This document shows positions 25,216-33,438 of a stretch of DNA of 64,000 nucleotides, one piece after another. The notes below the pieces were generated by a model, which saw only the letters and a list, made by a program, of their open reading frames with translations, was not told the origin of the DNA and did no database searches. The stretch is taken from positions 62,001 to 126,000 of the forward strand of contig NZ_LQIW01000049.1 in the NCBI RefSeq assembly GCF_001500025.1, read 5' to 3'. The stretch's first letter is position 1, and the number at the start of each line of letters is the position of its first letter. The DNA is from Mycobacterium sp. IS-1590 (GTDB taxonomy: Bacteria > Actinomycetota > Actinomycetes > Mycobacteriales > Mycobacteriaceae). The position numbers were made by a program, and so were the translations under genes.

Positions 25216-25527
25216 ATGGCCACGTACGCAATCGTCAAGACCGGCGGCAAGCAGTACAAGGTCGCCGTCGGCGACGTGGTGAAGGTCGAGAAGCTCGAGT
25301 CCGAGCCGGGCGCCAGCGTCTCGTTGCCCGTGGCCCTGCTCGTCGACGGGTCGAAGGTGACCTCCGACGCCAAGTCGCTGGAGAAGGTCGCCGTCACCGG
25401 TGAGATCCTCGAGCACACCAAGGGACCGAAGATCCGCATCCACAAGTTCAAGAACAAGACCGGCTACCACAAGCGGCAGGGCCACCGTCAGCAGCTGACC
25501 GTCCTCAAGGTCACCGGGATCAAGTAG
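25216..25527 (+). CDS. rplU: 50S ribosomal protein L21
   Basis: 103 residues. YAIVKTGGKQYKV at the N-terminus and KNKTGYHKRQGHRQ near the C-terminus are L21 signatures. The ATG at 25216 was chosen because the protein starts there in the family and AGGAG lies upstream; an ATG at 25189 would add nine residues. It binds 23S rRNA in the large subunit. rpmA follows after 11 bases. Confidence 0.95.
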   Translation: MATYAIVKTGGKQYKVAVGDVVKVEKLESEPGASVSLPVALLVDGSKVTSDAKSLEKVAVTGEILEHTKGPKIRIHKFKNKTGYHKRQGHRQQLTVLKVTGIK

Positions 25528-25538
25528 AGGAATCAGAC

Positions 25539-25805
25539 ATGGCACACAAAAAGGGCGCTTCCAGCTCGCGTAACGGTCGTGACTCAGCCGCACAGCGGCT
25601 CGGGGTCAAGCGGTTCGGCGGCCAGATCGTCAAGGCCGGCGAAATCCTGGTCCGCCAGCGTGGCACTCACTTCCATCCCGGTGTCAACGTCGGCCGCGGA
25701 GGTGACGACACCCTGTTCGCCACCGCCCCCGGCGCCGTCGAGTTCGGCTCTAAGCGCGGCCGCAAGACCGTCAGCGTCGTTCGACCGGCACCGCAGGAGG
25801 CCTGA
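25539..25805 (+). CDS. rpmA: 50S ribosomal protein L27
   Basis: 88 residues. MAHKKGASSSRNGRDS and GGQIVKAGEILVRQRGTHFHPG are the L27 N-terminal arm and core. The basic N-terminus reaches toward the peptidyl-transferase centre. No N-terminal cleavage extension of the Firmicutes type is present. It is co-transcribed with rplU, with obg 83 bases downstream. Confidence 0.96.
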   Translation: MAHKKGASSSRNGRDSAAQRLGVKRFGGQIVKAGEILVRQRGTHFHPGVNVGRGGDDTLFATAPGAVEFGSKRGRKTVSVVRPAPQEA

Positions 25806-25888
25806 CTTCCCGCCGCGAATGTGATGCTGCTGCGACATCCCGGCTGAAGCTGGCAGTAGCTCACACTCGTCACGGAAAGGAAGGACCG

Positions 25889-27334
25889 ATGCCTCGCTTC
25901 GTCGACCGCGTCGTCATCCACGCGCGGGCCGGCAACGGTGGTAACGGCTGCGCCTCGGTCCACCGCGAGAAGTTCAAACCCCTCGGCGGCCCCGACGGCG
26001 GCAACGGCGGTCGCGGCGGCAGCGTGATCCTGGTCGTCGATCCGCAAGTGCACACGCTGCTCGACTTCCACTTCCATCCCCACGTCGTCGCACCCTCGGG
26101 CAAGCAGGGCGCCGGCGGTAACCGTGACGGGGCAGCGGGCGCCGACCTCGAGGTCAAGGTTCCCGACGGCACGGTCGTGCTCGACGAAGACGGCCGGCTG
26201 CTCGCCGACCTCGTCGGCGCGGGCACCCGCTTCGAAGCGGCCGCCGGTGGCCGCGGCGGCCTGGGCAATGCCGCGCTGGCGTCGCGGGCACGCAAGGCGC
26301 CGGGTTTCGCGCTGCTGGGGGAGAAGGGTCAGGTCCGCGACCTGACGCTCGAACTCAAGACGGTCGCCGACGTCGGACTGGTCGGCTTCCCGTCCGCAGG
26401 CAAGTCCTCGTTGGTGTCGGTGATCTCGGCGGCCAAACCGAAGATCGCCGACTATCCGTTCACGACGCTGGCGCCCAACCTGGGCGTGGTGTCCGCAGGC
26501 GGGAACACCTTCACCGTCGCCGACGTGCCCGGCCTGATCCCCGGCGCCTCGCAGGGGCGCGGGCTGGGACTGGACTTTCTGCGCCACATCGAACGCTGCG
26601 CCGTGCTGGTCCACGTCGTGGACTGCGCGACCATGGAGCCCGGACGCGACCCCGTCTCCGACATCGACGCGCTGGAAGCCGAGCTGGCCGCGTACACCCC
26701 GACGCTGCAAGGTGATTCGACGCTGGGCGACCTCGCCGAGCGTCCGCGTGCGGTGGTGTTGAACAAGATCGACGTGCCCGACGCCCGCGAGCTGGCCGAA
26801 TTCGTCCGCGAGGAGATCGGGCGGCGTTACGGCTGGCCCGTCTTCGAGGTGTCCACCGTGACCCGGGAAGGGTTGCGGCCGTTGACGTTCGCGCTGTGGG
26901 AGATGGTGTCGACCTACCGCGAATCCCAACCCCCGGTGGTGCCGCGGCGCCCCGTCATCCGTCCGGTCCCCGTGGACGAGAGCGGTTTCACTGTGGAGCC
27001 GGACGGACACGGCGGCTTCGTCGTGCACGGCGTCCGGCCCGAACGGTGGGTCGCGCAAACCGATTTCGACAACGACGAGGCGGTCGGCTACCTCGGTGAC
27101 CGGCTGGCGCGCCTGGGCGTCGAAGACGAGCTGCTGAAGCTGGGCGCGCGGCCCGGATGTGCGGTGACCATCGGTGAGGTCACCTTCGACTGGGAGCCGC
27201 AGACACCCGCCGGGGTGGATGTGCCGATGTCGGGTCGCGGTACCGATCAGCGGCTCGAGCAGACCGATCGCGTCGGGGCCGCCGAACGTAAGGCAGCGCG
27301 GCGGGAACGGCGGCGCCCCGGCGGGGAGTCATGA
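25889..27334 (+). CDS. obg: GTPase Obg/CgtA
   Basis: 481 residues. The N-terminal Obg fold is glycine-rich (GGNGGRGGSVILVVD); the G domain has G1 GFPSAGKSS (about residue 169), G3 DVPGLI and G4 NKID; the C-terminal OCT domain follows, then a basic tail (AARRERRRPG). Obg is a 50S-assembly and stress-linked GTPase. A strong GGAAAGGAAGGA precedes the ATG. The stop overlaps proB (ATGA). Confidence 0.96.
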   Translation: MPRFVDRVVIHARAGNGGNGCASVHREKFKPLGGPDGGNGGRGGSVILVVDPQVHTLLDFHFHPHVVAPSGKQGAGGNRDGAAGADLEVKVPDGTVVLDEDGRLLADLVGAGTRFEAAAGGRGGLGNAALASRARKAPGFALLGEKGQVRDLTLELKTVADVGLVGFPSAGKSSLVSVISAAKPKIADYPFTTLAPNLGVVSAGGNTFTVADVPGLIPGASQGRGLGLDFLRHIERCAVLVHVVDCATMEPGRDPVSDIDALEAELAAYTPTLQGDSTLGDLAERPRAVVLNKIDVPDARELAEFVREEIGRRYGWPVFEVSTVTREGLRPLTFALWEMVSTYRESQPPVVPRRPVIRPVPVDESGFTVEPDGHGGFVVHGVRPERWVAQTDFDNDEAVGYLGDRLARLGVEDELLKLGARPGCAVTIGEVTFDWEPQTPAGVDVPMSGRGTDQRLEQTDRVGAAERKAARRERRRPGGES

Positions 27335-28464
27335 CGGACGCCGCGCGCTCCGCGGAGTCGGCGCGCTCCGCACACCGGGAAGCGGTCCGCACCGCGCGCA
27401 GCATCGTCGTCAAGATCGGTACCACAGCGCTGACCACACCGTCCGGAGTGTTCGACGCCGGCAGGCTCGCGGTGCTGGTCGAGGCCATCGAGGGCCGGAT
27501 GCGGTCTGGCTCGGACGTGGTGATCGTGTCGTCGGGCGCGATCGCGGCGGGCATCGAACCGCTGCGGCTGAACAGACGCCCCGCCGACCTGGCCACCAAA
27601 CAGGCGGCCGCCAGCGTCGGTCAGGTGGCACTGGTCAACGCGTGGAGCGCGGCCTTCGCGCGCTATGACCGCACCGTCGGCCAGGTGCTGCTGACCGCGC
27701 ACGATATCTCCATGCGGGTGCAGCACACCAACGCCCAGCGCACACTCGACCGGTTGCGGGCGCTGCACGCGGTGGCGATCGTCAACGAGAACGACACCGT
27801 GGCCACCAACGAGATCCGGTTCGGCGACAACGACCGGCTCTCGGCACTGGTCGCTCACCTGGTCGGCGCCGACGCGCTGGTCCTGCTGTCCGACATCGAC
27901 GGGCTCTACGACTCGGATCCGCGAAAAGGTAACGCGCACTTCATCGCCGAGGTGTCGCAGCCGGACGACCTCGACGGCGTGGTGGCCGGCACGGGAAGCC
28001 ATCTGGGTACCGGCGGGATGGCGTCGAAGCTGTCCTCGGCGCTGCTGGCCGCCGATGCGGGGGTGCCGGTGTTGTTGGCGGCGGCCTCGGATGCGGCGAC
28101 CGCGCTGGCCGACGCGTCCGTCGGCACGGTGTTCGCCCCGCGGCCCGAACGGATGTCGGCGCGGCGATTCTGGGTGCGCTATGCCGCCGAGGCCGCGGGC
28201 GCGCTGACACTCGACGACGGGGCGGTGCGCGCCGTGGTCACGCAGCGACGCTCGCTGCTGCCGGCCGGTATCACCGCGGTGTCGGGGCGCTTCTACGGCG
28301 GCGACGTCGTCGAGTTGCGCGCACAGGACGGGACGATGGTCGCGCGCGGTGTCGTCGCCTACGACCGCGGCGAGCTCGCGACGATGCTCGGCCGCTCGAC
28401 GTCGGACCTGTCCCCGGAGCTGCGACGGCCCGCCGTGCACGCCGACGACCTCGTCGCCGTCTGA
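27331..28464 (+). CDS. proB: glutamate 5-kinase
   Basis: 377 residues. The amino-acid-kinase domain (VVKIGTTALT..VSSGAIAAGI, NENDTVATNEIRFGDND, LLSDIDGLYDSDPR) is followed by a C-terminal PUA domain. It catalyses the first proline step, producing glutamyl-5-phosphate for ProA (38310-39566). An Ala/Ser/Arg-rich extension of about 20 residues precedes the core. Coupled to obg; its stop is 9 bases from the convergent unknown gene at 28474, marking the end of the plus-strand housekeeping run. Confidence 0.95.
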   Translation: MTDAARSAESARSAHREAVRTARSIVVKIGTTALTTPSGVFDAGRLAVLVEAIEGRMRSGSDVVIVSSGAIAAGIEPLRLNRRPADLATKQAAASVGQVALVNAWSAAFARYDRTVGQVLLTAHDISMRVQHTNAQRTLDRLRALHAVAIVNENDTVATNEIRFGDNDRLSALVAHLVGADALVLLSDIDGLYDSDPRKGNAHFIAEVSQPDDLDGVVAGTGSHLGTGGMASKLSSALLAADAGVPVLLAAASDAATALADASVGTVFAPRPERMSARRFWVRYAAEAAGALTLDDGAVRAVVTQRRSLLPAGITAVSGRFYGGDVVELRAQDGTMVARGVVAYDRGELATMLGRSTSDLSPELRRPAVHADDLVAV

Positions 28465-28473
28465 GCCGGTGCG

Positions 28474-29145
28474 TCAGTGATCGCCCAGCGATCGGATGCG
28501 CCTCGAGATCCCGTCGAGCACGGTCTTGATCTGCTCGGCACGCTCGTCGGCGCTGGCCATGACGTCGTCTTCGGCCGGCCGCACCCTCACGTCGTTGGCC
28601 TGGGCGGTGGCCTCGAAGCATTCGCGGACCACCGGATCGGCCAGGATCACCGCTGCGAGCATTCCCGGTGTGAGCTCGCGAGTGCCCAACAGGCCGTCAT
28701 AGCGCACCTCCGCCGGGATCCGAATCTCCAATGCGCCGCCTTCGAGCTGCTGCTTGGCCGCTACCAGCAGAAGCGTCAGCGCCGCACGCGAAACCGCGCC
28801 GAGCACCTTGCGACGAAACGGGAACCACGGCAGCGGCAGCTTGTCGATCTGCTTGTCCACTCCGCCGGTGAACAGGTACTCGATCAGACTGCGGGTGCGA
28901 ACCTCTTCGACCTTCGCCCAGTCGACGGTGTCCCCGTCGAACTCGACCGAATCCTCGCTGATGGCCACGCCGCCGAAGTGGTTGAGCTTGCGGATGAGCC
29001 ACCGCAGTTTGTCCGGTGTCAGCGAGTGCCCGGCGATCACGTCGCCGATGCCCAGCGCCCACCGGCCGGTGACCGGCCCGGGATCAGGACGATGCCGGTC
29101 GATCAGCTCACGGAGCCACGAAGCGTCCTCTGATGTCTGCGTCAC
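28474..29145 (-). CDS. conserved protein of unknown function, end of the sirtuin operon
   Basis: 223 residues. The GTG at 29145 overlaps the sirtuin stop (GTGA), which fixes the start; the longer reading frame upstream is antisense shadow within the sirtuin gene. I do not recognise a family. There is one moderately hydrophobic helix (GAVSRAALTLLLVAAKQQ, about residue 115) and a C-terminal charged helical part. There are no Cys clusters and no nucleotide-binding motif. As the last gene of the minus-strand cluster it is expected to be co-expressed with the sirtuin and the molybdoenzyme. Confidence 0.7.
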   Translation of the reverse strand: MTQTSEDASWLRELIDRHRPDPGPVTGRWALGIGDVIAGHSLTPDKLRWLIRKLNHFGGVAISEDSVEFDGDTVDWAKVEEVRTRSLIEYLFTGGVDKQIDKLPLPWFPFRRKVLGAVSRAALTLLLVAAKQQLEGGALEIRIPAEVRYDGLLGTRELTPGMLAAVILADPVVRECFEATAQANDVRVRPAEDDVMASADERAEQIKTVLDGISRRIRSLGDH

Positions 29146-29993
29146 GCCGTCAATCCAACCGACGTCGCGACGCCTGGCAGCTCGTCGGCCAGCAGCGCCA
29201 GCATGGGCGAGCACCCGTTGTCGACCTTGACCGTCGCCAGCGCATCGCCGCGGGTGGGTCCGCGGTTGATGATCGCGATCGGCATACCGGCCGCCGCGGC
29301 GTGGCGCACGAACCGGTAGCCCGAGTACACCGTCAGCGACGACCCGGCGACCAGTAGCGCATCTGCCGCATCGACCAGCGAATACGCCTGGGCCACCCGC
29401 TCTTTCGGGACACTCTCGCCGAAGTAGACGATGTCGGGTTTGAGCATCCCGCCGCAACTGGGGCAGTCGACGACCCGAAACGATGTGGTCTCGCCGACGA
29501 CGGCGTCGGCGTCCGGGGCGACCGCGATGCCGCCCACGGACTCCGCGACCCGCTGCGCGAACCCCGGGTTGGCCTCCTCCAACAGGTCGGCCAGGGCGGC
29601 GCGGGTCATAGTGTGCGCGCACTCGAGGCAGATCACCTGCGCGTACGTGCCGTGCAGATTGACGACGTTGTCGCTGCCCGCCTTGGTGTGCAACAGGTCG
29701 ACGTTCTGGGTGATCAGCGCCGACACCGCACCCGCCGCCTCGAGCGCGGCCAGCGCCCGATGGCCGGCGTTGGGCAGCGTGGCATCCATATGGCGCCAGC
29801 CGAGGTGGTTGCGCGCCCAGTAGCGCTGTCGAAAAACGGGGTCGGAGGTGAACTGGCGGATCGTCATCGGGTTGCTCGGCGGAGAATCCGGACCACGGTA
29901 GTCGGGAATCCCGGAGTCGGTGGACATGCCCGCCCCGGTGAGCACGGCGATCCGCCGGTCACGCAGCAGGGCGACGAGTTCGGGTGCCTCCAC
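29142..29993 (-). CDS. sirtuin family NAD-dependent deacylase
   Basis: 283 residues, catalytic core only. GAGMSTDSGIPDYRG (about residues 20-34) and TQNVDLLH bind NAD; the catalytic histidine is in NLHGTYAQV; the zinc site uses CLEC and CPSC; GSSLTVYSG closes the Rossmann part. Sirtuins remove acyl groups from lysine, releasing nicotinamide and O-acyl-ADP-ribose. The TKAGSDNVVNLHG region looks more like class II (SIRT4-like) than class III deacylases. Neighbours are a nicotinamidase-like hydrolase, a molybdoenzyme and, divergently, NAD synthetase, so a link to NAD turnover is a reasonable inference. Confidence 0.9.
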   Translation of the reverse strand: MEAPELVALLRDRRIAVLTGAGMSTDSGIPDYRGPDSPPSNPMTIRQFTSDPVFRQRYWARNHLGWRHMDATLPNAGHRALAALEAAGAVSALITQNVDLLHTKAGSDNVVNLHGTYAQVICLECAHTMTRAALADLLEEANPGFAQRVAESVGGIAVAPDADAVVGETTSFRVVDCPSCGGMLKPDIVYFGESVPKERVAQAYSLVDAADALLVAGSSLTVYSGYRFVRHAAAAGMPIAIINRGPTRGDALATVKVDNGCSPMLALLADELPGVATSVGLTA

Positions 29994-30010
29994 CTAGTCG
30001 AGGGTAGGCG

Positions 30011-30490
30011 CTAGTTGGCCAGCGCCTGCGGCGAGAGCTCCTTGAGCATCGCGTTTGCCCACCGCATCTGTCGCAGGGCTTGTGGATGGCACCGCTGGGT
30101 CAGCTCGAGTAGCCGCTCGTCCTTGGCCGCCTGGGCGCCCTGGGCCAGCAGTTCCCAGTCCAGCGAGACGCCGGCCGACAGCCGGTGCAGCCGCCTCAGA
30201 TCCGCCAGCAACAGCAGGGCGGGCTCGGGCCGTCGGCCCAGCCGGTCGCTGACCCACTGCTGGGCCACCTCGGTGACGGCCTTGGTCCGCGGATGCGCGC
30301 GCAACCGCACGCCGTAGCGACGCCCGATCTGCGCGATCAGGTCGACGTGCTCGCGTGACCAGACGGTGAGGTCCATCGCGACGTGATAGATGCCGTGGTC
30401 GTTGTGGTGGCGCGCGGCGATCGCGTCGAGCGTGCGGGCCAGCCGCAGTTCGGAGCGGTGCAATTCGCGCAACGCCAGGCCGAGTTTCAT
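30011..30490 (-). CDS. small helical-bundle protein next to the molybdoenzyme, function unknown
   Basis: 159 residues, predicted nearly all helix. The first 50 residues are rich in potential metal ligands (LHRSE, RHHNDHGIYH, SREHVD) with helical spacing, recalling ferritin- or hemerythrin-like four-helix bundles, though no family signature is exact. No cysteine in the first half, no signal peptide, no membrane segment. The ATG overlaps the molybdoenzyme stop by 4 bases, so the two are made together. It may be a small subunit, electron-transfer partner or maturation chaperone; the chaperone idea follows from the many dedicated helical chaperones of bis-PGD enzymes. Confidence 0.75.
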   Translation of the reverse strand: MKLGLALRELHRSELRLARTLDAIAARHHNDHGIYHVAMDLTVWSREHVDLIAQIGRRYGVRLRAHPRTKAVTEVAQQWVSDRLGRRPEPALLLLADLRRLHRLSAGVSLDWELLAQGAQAAKDERLLELTQRCHPQALRQMRWANAMLKELSPQALAN

Positions 30491-32820
30491 CGGGACTCCG
30501 TTCCGGCCGCAACGACGGCCAGCCGGGCCGCCGCGGTCTTGAAGATCGGTTGCTTGGACACGGGGTCCCAGTCGGTTCGGGTGAGCTCGTTGGCGGCCCG
30601 GTCGTGCTCACCGTCGCCGGCGTCCCAGTAGCCGTAGTGGAACGGCAGGAACAGCACGCCCGCGCGGATGCCGGTGATGCGTGCCTTGGCGCGGACGCGC
30701 CCGCGCGGTGTCTCGATCTCGGCAAGGTCGCCGTCGCGGACACCGAGGCGCCGCGCATCGGCCTCGGCCATTTCGACCCACACCTCCGGGGCCGCCGCAG
30801 TGAGCTCGGGGACCCGCCCGGTCTTGGTCCTGGTGTGAAAGTGATACACCGTCCGGCCGGTGATCAGCGCGAACGGGTAGTCGTCGCTCGGAACCTCATG
30901 CGCCGGAAGGTATTCGGCCGCCTTGATGATCGCCTTGCCGTCCGGATTCATCGCCCGGTATTCGGTCGGCTCCAGCGGTGCGCCGGTGATCAGGTCCTTG
31001 CCGTACGCCTCGCAGTAGTCGGGCGCCGCCCAGAATCTCCCGTCGGCGTAGAGGCGTTCGGTGCCGTCGGGATGCTCGGCGTTACACGGCCATTGGATTC
31101 CGCTGCCGCCGCGCAGCTTGTCGTAGCTCAGGCCGGTGTAGTCGCACGGCCGCCCGGCGCTGCAACGCTGCCACGCGGTGAACGCAGACTCCGGTCCCGT
31201 CCAGGACGGCAGCGGATTGCCGTCGCGGTCACGGAAATCCATGCGGCGCGCGTAGTCCAGGAAGATGTCGAGGTCGGGGCGGGCCTGACCGGGCGGGTCG
31301 ACGGCCTTCTCCGACAGGTGCACGGTGCGATCGGTGTTGGTGAACGTCCCGGTCTTCTCGCCCCACGCGGCGGCGGGCAGCACCACGTCGGCGAGTTCGG
31401 TTGTCTCCGTGGGAAAGATATCCTGTACGACGACGAACAGTCGCTGCTGGCTCAGAATGCTGCGGATGCGGCGCAATTCGGGCAGTGACACCGCCGGATT
31501 CGTCGCGCTGATCCACAGCAGGCGCAGCGTGCCCTGTTCGGCGTAGCGGAACATCTGCATCGCATGCGTCGGGGGCGCATAGTGCGGGATCTGCGTCATG
31601 TCGAGGTTCCACAGTTGGGCCAATTCCTCGATGTGGCTGTCGTTGGACCAGTTCCGGAAGCCGGCCAGGTCGCCGTCGGCGCCGCACTCGCGGGTGTTCT
31701 CGGCGGTGGGCTGCCCGTTCATCTGCAGCACCCCACATCCCGGCCGGCCGAGCATGCCGCGCAGGATGTGCACGTTGTTGACCTGAACCGCGGCGGCCGA
31801 GGCCTGGTGGGACTGGTAAAAGCCTTGCAGCACCGTCGAAAGCAGTCGTTGCGCGGTGCCCAGCAAGCGTGCCGCGGCGCGGATGTCGGCGGCGGAGACG
31901 CCGCAGATCTCGGCGGCGCGCTCGGGCGGGAATTCCGCGACGCGCTTGCGCAGCTCGTCGAAACCGACGGCGTGCGCGCCGATGTAGTCGCGATCGATCC
32001 AGTCATTGGCGACGATCTCGTGCAGCAGGCCGTTCATCAGAGCGACGTTGGTGCCGGGCAGCGGTGCCAGATGCACCGTCGCGTGCTCGGCCACCGGGGT
32101 CTTCCGCGGATCGACGCACACGATGGCCGGCGGGTTGGGCCCGGCCAGCCGGTCGAGCACCCGCATCCACAACACGGTCTGGGTTTCGGCGACATTGTGG
32201 CCGTAGAGCGCGATGACGTCGGCGTGATCGACGTCGGCGTAGGAACCGGGTTGGCCGTCGCAGCCGAAGGACTCCTTGAGCGCCTCGGCGGCCGTCGCGG
32301 TGCACAACCGGGTGTTGCCGTCGACGTGGTTGGTGCCGATCGCGCCGTGGGCGATCACCCCGAGCGTGTAGTACTCCTCGAGGAACAGCTGCCCCGAGGT
32401 GTAGAACCCGAACGCCGAAGGGCCGTACCGGCGGAGCAGGCGCTTGCTGTGCCGCACCACCTGATCCATGGCGGTGTCCCAATCACATTCGGTCAGTTGC
32501 CCGTTGACGCGGACCATCGGCGTGGTGAGGCGATCGGGCGAGGCGTTGGCCTGCCACCCGTAGAAGTCTTTTGGGTCCAGTCGACCGTGGTTCACACGGT
32601 CACCCTCGCGGCCCCGCACGCCGACGATCCGGCCGTCCTTGACCGCGATGTCCAAGCCGTCGCCGTTGGAGTGCAGGATGGCTGCCGATTGCACCCAGCG
32701 GTCAACCGATTCCGGCGTCACGCCCTCGGCGAGATGCATGTCCGGTCGCGCGGGCCAGTGTCCGTCGCGTGGATACGGAGTCCGCGCGCCCCAGGGTTCG
32801 GCGATCCGATTGGCGGGCAC
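30487..32820 (-). CDS. molybdopterin (bis-PGD) oxidoreductase lacking 4Fe-4S cysteines
   Basis: 777 residues, DMSO-reductase superfamily, closest in layout to assimilatory nitrate reductase/formate dehydrogenase large subunits. The Mo-ligand region NHVDGNTRLC (Cys about 173), the ADVVLPAAAWGEKTGTFTN block and the C-terminal cofactor domain (VRDGDLAEIETPRGRV) are intact. The N-terminal cluster cysteines are absent: the usual GCG is GDG (Asp54), the usual RLC-PK is RLDPK (Asp82), and the first cysteine is residue 112. An in-frame TAG four codons upstream rules out a longer N-terminus. No Tat signal, so cytoplasmic. Substrate unknown. Confidence 0.85.
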   Translation of the reverse strand: MPANRIAEPWGARTPYPRDGHWPARPDMHLAEGVTPESVDRWVQSAAILHSNGDGLDIAVKDGRIVGVRGREGDRVNHGRLDPKDFYGWQANASPDRLTTPMVRVNGQLTECDWDTAMDQVVRHSKRLLRRYGPSAFGFYTSGQLFLEEYYTLGVIAHGAIGTNHVDGNTRLCTATAAEALKESFGCDGQPGSYADVDHADVIALYGHNVAETQTVLWMRVLDRLAGPNPPAIVCVDPRKTPVAEHATVHLAPLPGTNVALMNGLLHEIVANDWIDRDYIGAHAVGFDELRKRVAEFPPERAAEICGVSAADIRAAARLLGTAQRLLSTVLQGFYQSHQASAAAVQVNNVHILRGMLGRPGCGVLQMNGQPTAENTRECGADGDLAGFRNWSNDSHIEELAQLWNLDMTQIPHYAPPTHAMQMFRYAEQGTLRLLWISATNPAVSLPELRRIRSILSQQRLFVVVQDIFPTETTELADVVLPAAAWGEKTGTFTNTDRTVHLSEKAVDPPGQARPDLDIFLDYARRMDFRDRDGNPLPSWTGPESAFTAWQRCSAGRPCDYTGLSYDKLRGGSGIQWPCNAEHPDGTERLYADGRFWAAPDYCEAYGKDLITGAPLEPTEYRAMNPDGKAIIKAAEYLPAHEVPSDDYPFALITGRTVYHFHTRTKTGRVPELTAAAPEVWVEMAEADARRLGVRDGDLAEIETPRGRVRAKARITGIRAGVLFLPFHYGYWDAGDGEHDRAANELTRTDWDPVSKQPIFKTAAARLAVVAAGTESR

Positions 32821-32855
32821 CCGGACGGCCTACCCGGTCGAGGCCGGGTGAAACC

Positions 32856-33395
32856 TCACTGCAAGCACTGCGCCGCGGGCGTGATCTCGGCGCTCATATT
32901 GCTTTTCATCATGGTCAGTGCGGCGTCGCTGAGTTCGGGGTCGATATGGGCGACGGCGTCGGGCGGGACGACGACGGGGAAGTGGCGAACATAGGCGTCG
33001 AGCGCCGTGTAGAGGATGCACTGCTCGGTGACCTGTCCGGTCAGGATGACCCGCTGAGGCTTCAACTGCCCCAGCAGGTACGCGAGTGCCGTGGCGTAGA
33101 AGGCGCTGTGGCGCACCTTCGTCATCAGCCGGCAGCCCTTCTGGGGAACGATCGGCTCGACCAGGTCCGGCCGCTCACCCTTCAGGGCCGATTGCACGAT
33201 GTCGCTGAATTCCGCGGTGAAATCGCCGTAGTTGTCGTTGACGTAGATGAGGTCCACGTCGTCGCGTTCCCGGGCCTCGGCGACGAGCTTGGAGAGCGGA
33301 TCGATGATCTCGGCGACGTTCGGCGCCAGCTTCTCGGCGTCAGGATGTTGGTAGGTGTTCATCATGTCGATGACCAGCACGGCGGTGTCACTCAT
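32856..33395 (-). CDS. isochorismatase-family (nicotinamidase-like) cysteine hydrolase
   Basis: 179 residues. The catalytic triad of the family is visible: Asp10 in VLVIDMMN, Lys93 in MTKVRHSAF and Cys126 in QVTEQCILY. Members hydrolyse amides such as nicotinamide, pyrazinamide or carbamoyl compounds, or vinyl ethers (isochorismate). The metal-binding His/Asp set of true PncA is not obvious, so nicotinamidase activity is uncertain. Start at ATG 33395; ATG 33407 is possible. It heads the minus-strand cluster, 35 bases before the molybdoenzyme, and is only about 43 bases from the divergent nadE start. Confidence 0.85.
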   Translation of the reverse strand: MSDTAVLVIDMMNTYQHPDAEKLAPNVAEIIDPLSKLVAEARERDDVDLIYVNDNYGDFTAEFSDIVQSALKGERPDLVEPIVPQKGCRLMTKVRHSAFYATALAYLLGQLKPQRVILTGQVTEQCILYTALDAYVRHFPVVVPPDAVAHIDPELSDAALTMMKSNMSAEITPAAQCLQ

Positions 33396-33438
33396 GGGGA
33401 CTTGCATACCCTGTTCGGTTTTCGGGCAACAATGAGGC

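Noticed and set aside
28474..29622. Long 382-codon version of the protein at the end of the sirtuin operon
   Set aside because: The first about 160 codons lie inside the sirtuin gene in another frame; the GTGA overlap start at 29145 fits operon style.
33396..33438. A separate regulator site between the hydrolase gene and nadE
   Set aside because: The gap is only about 43 bases and shows no dyad; a TATGCA hexamer 7 bases before the hydrolase start is too weak to call.
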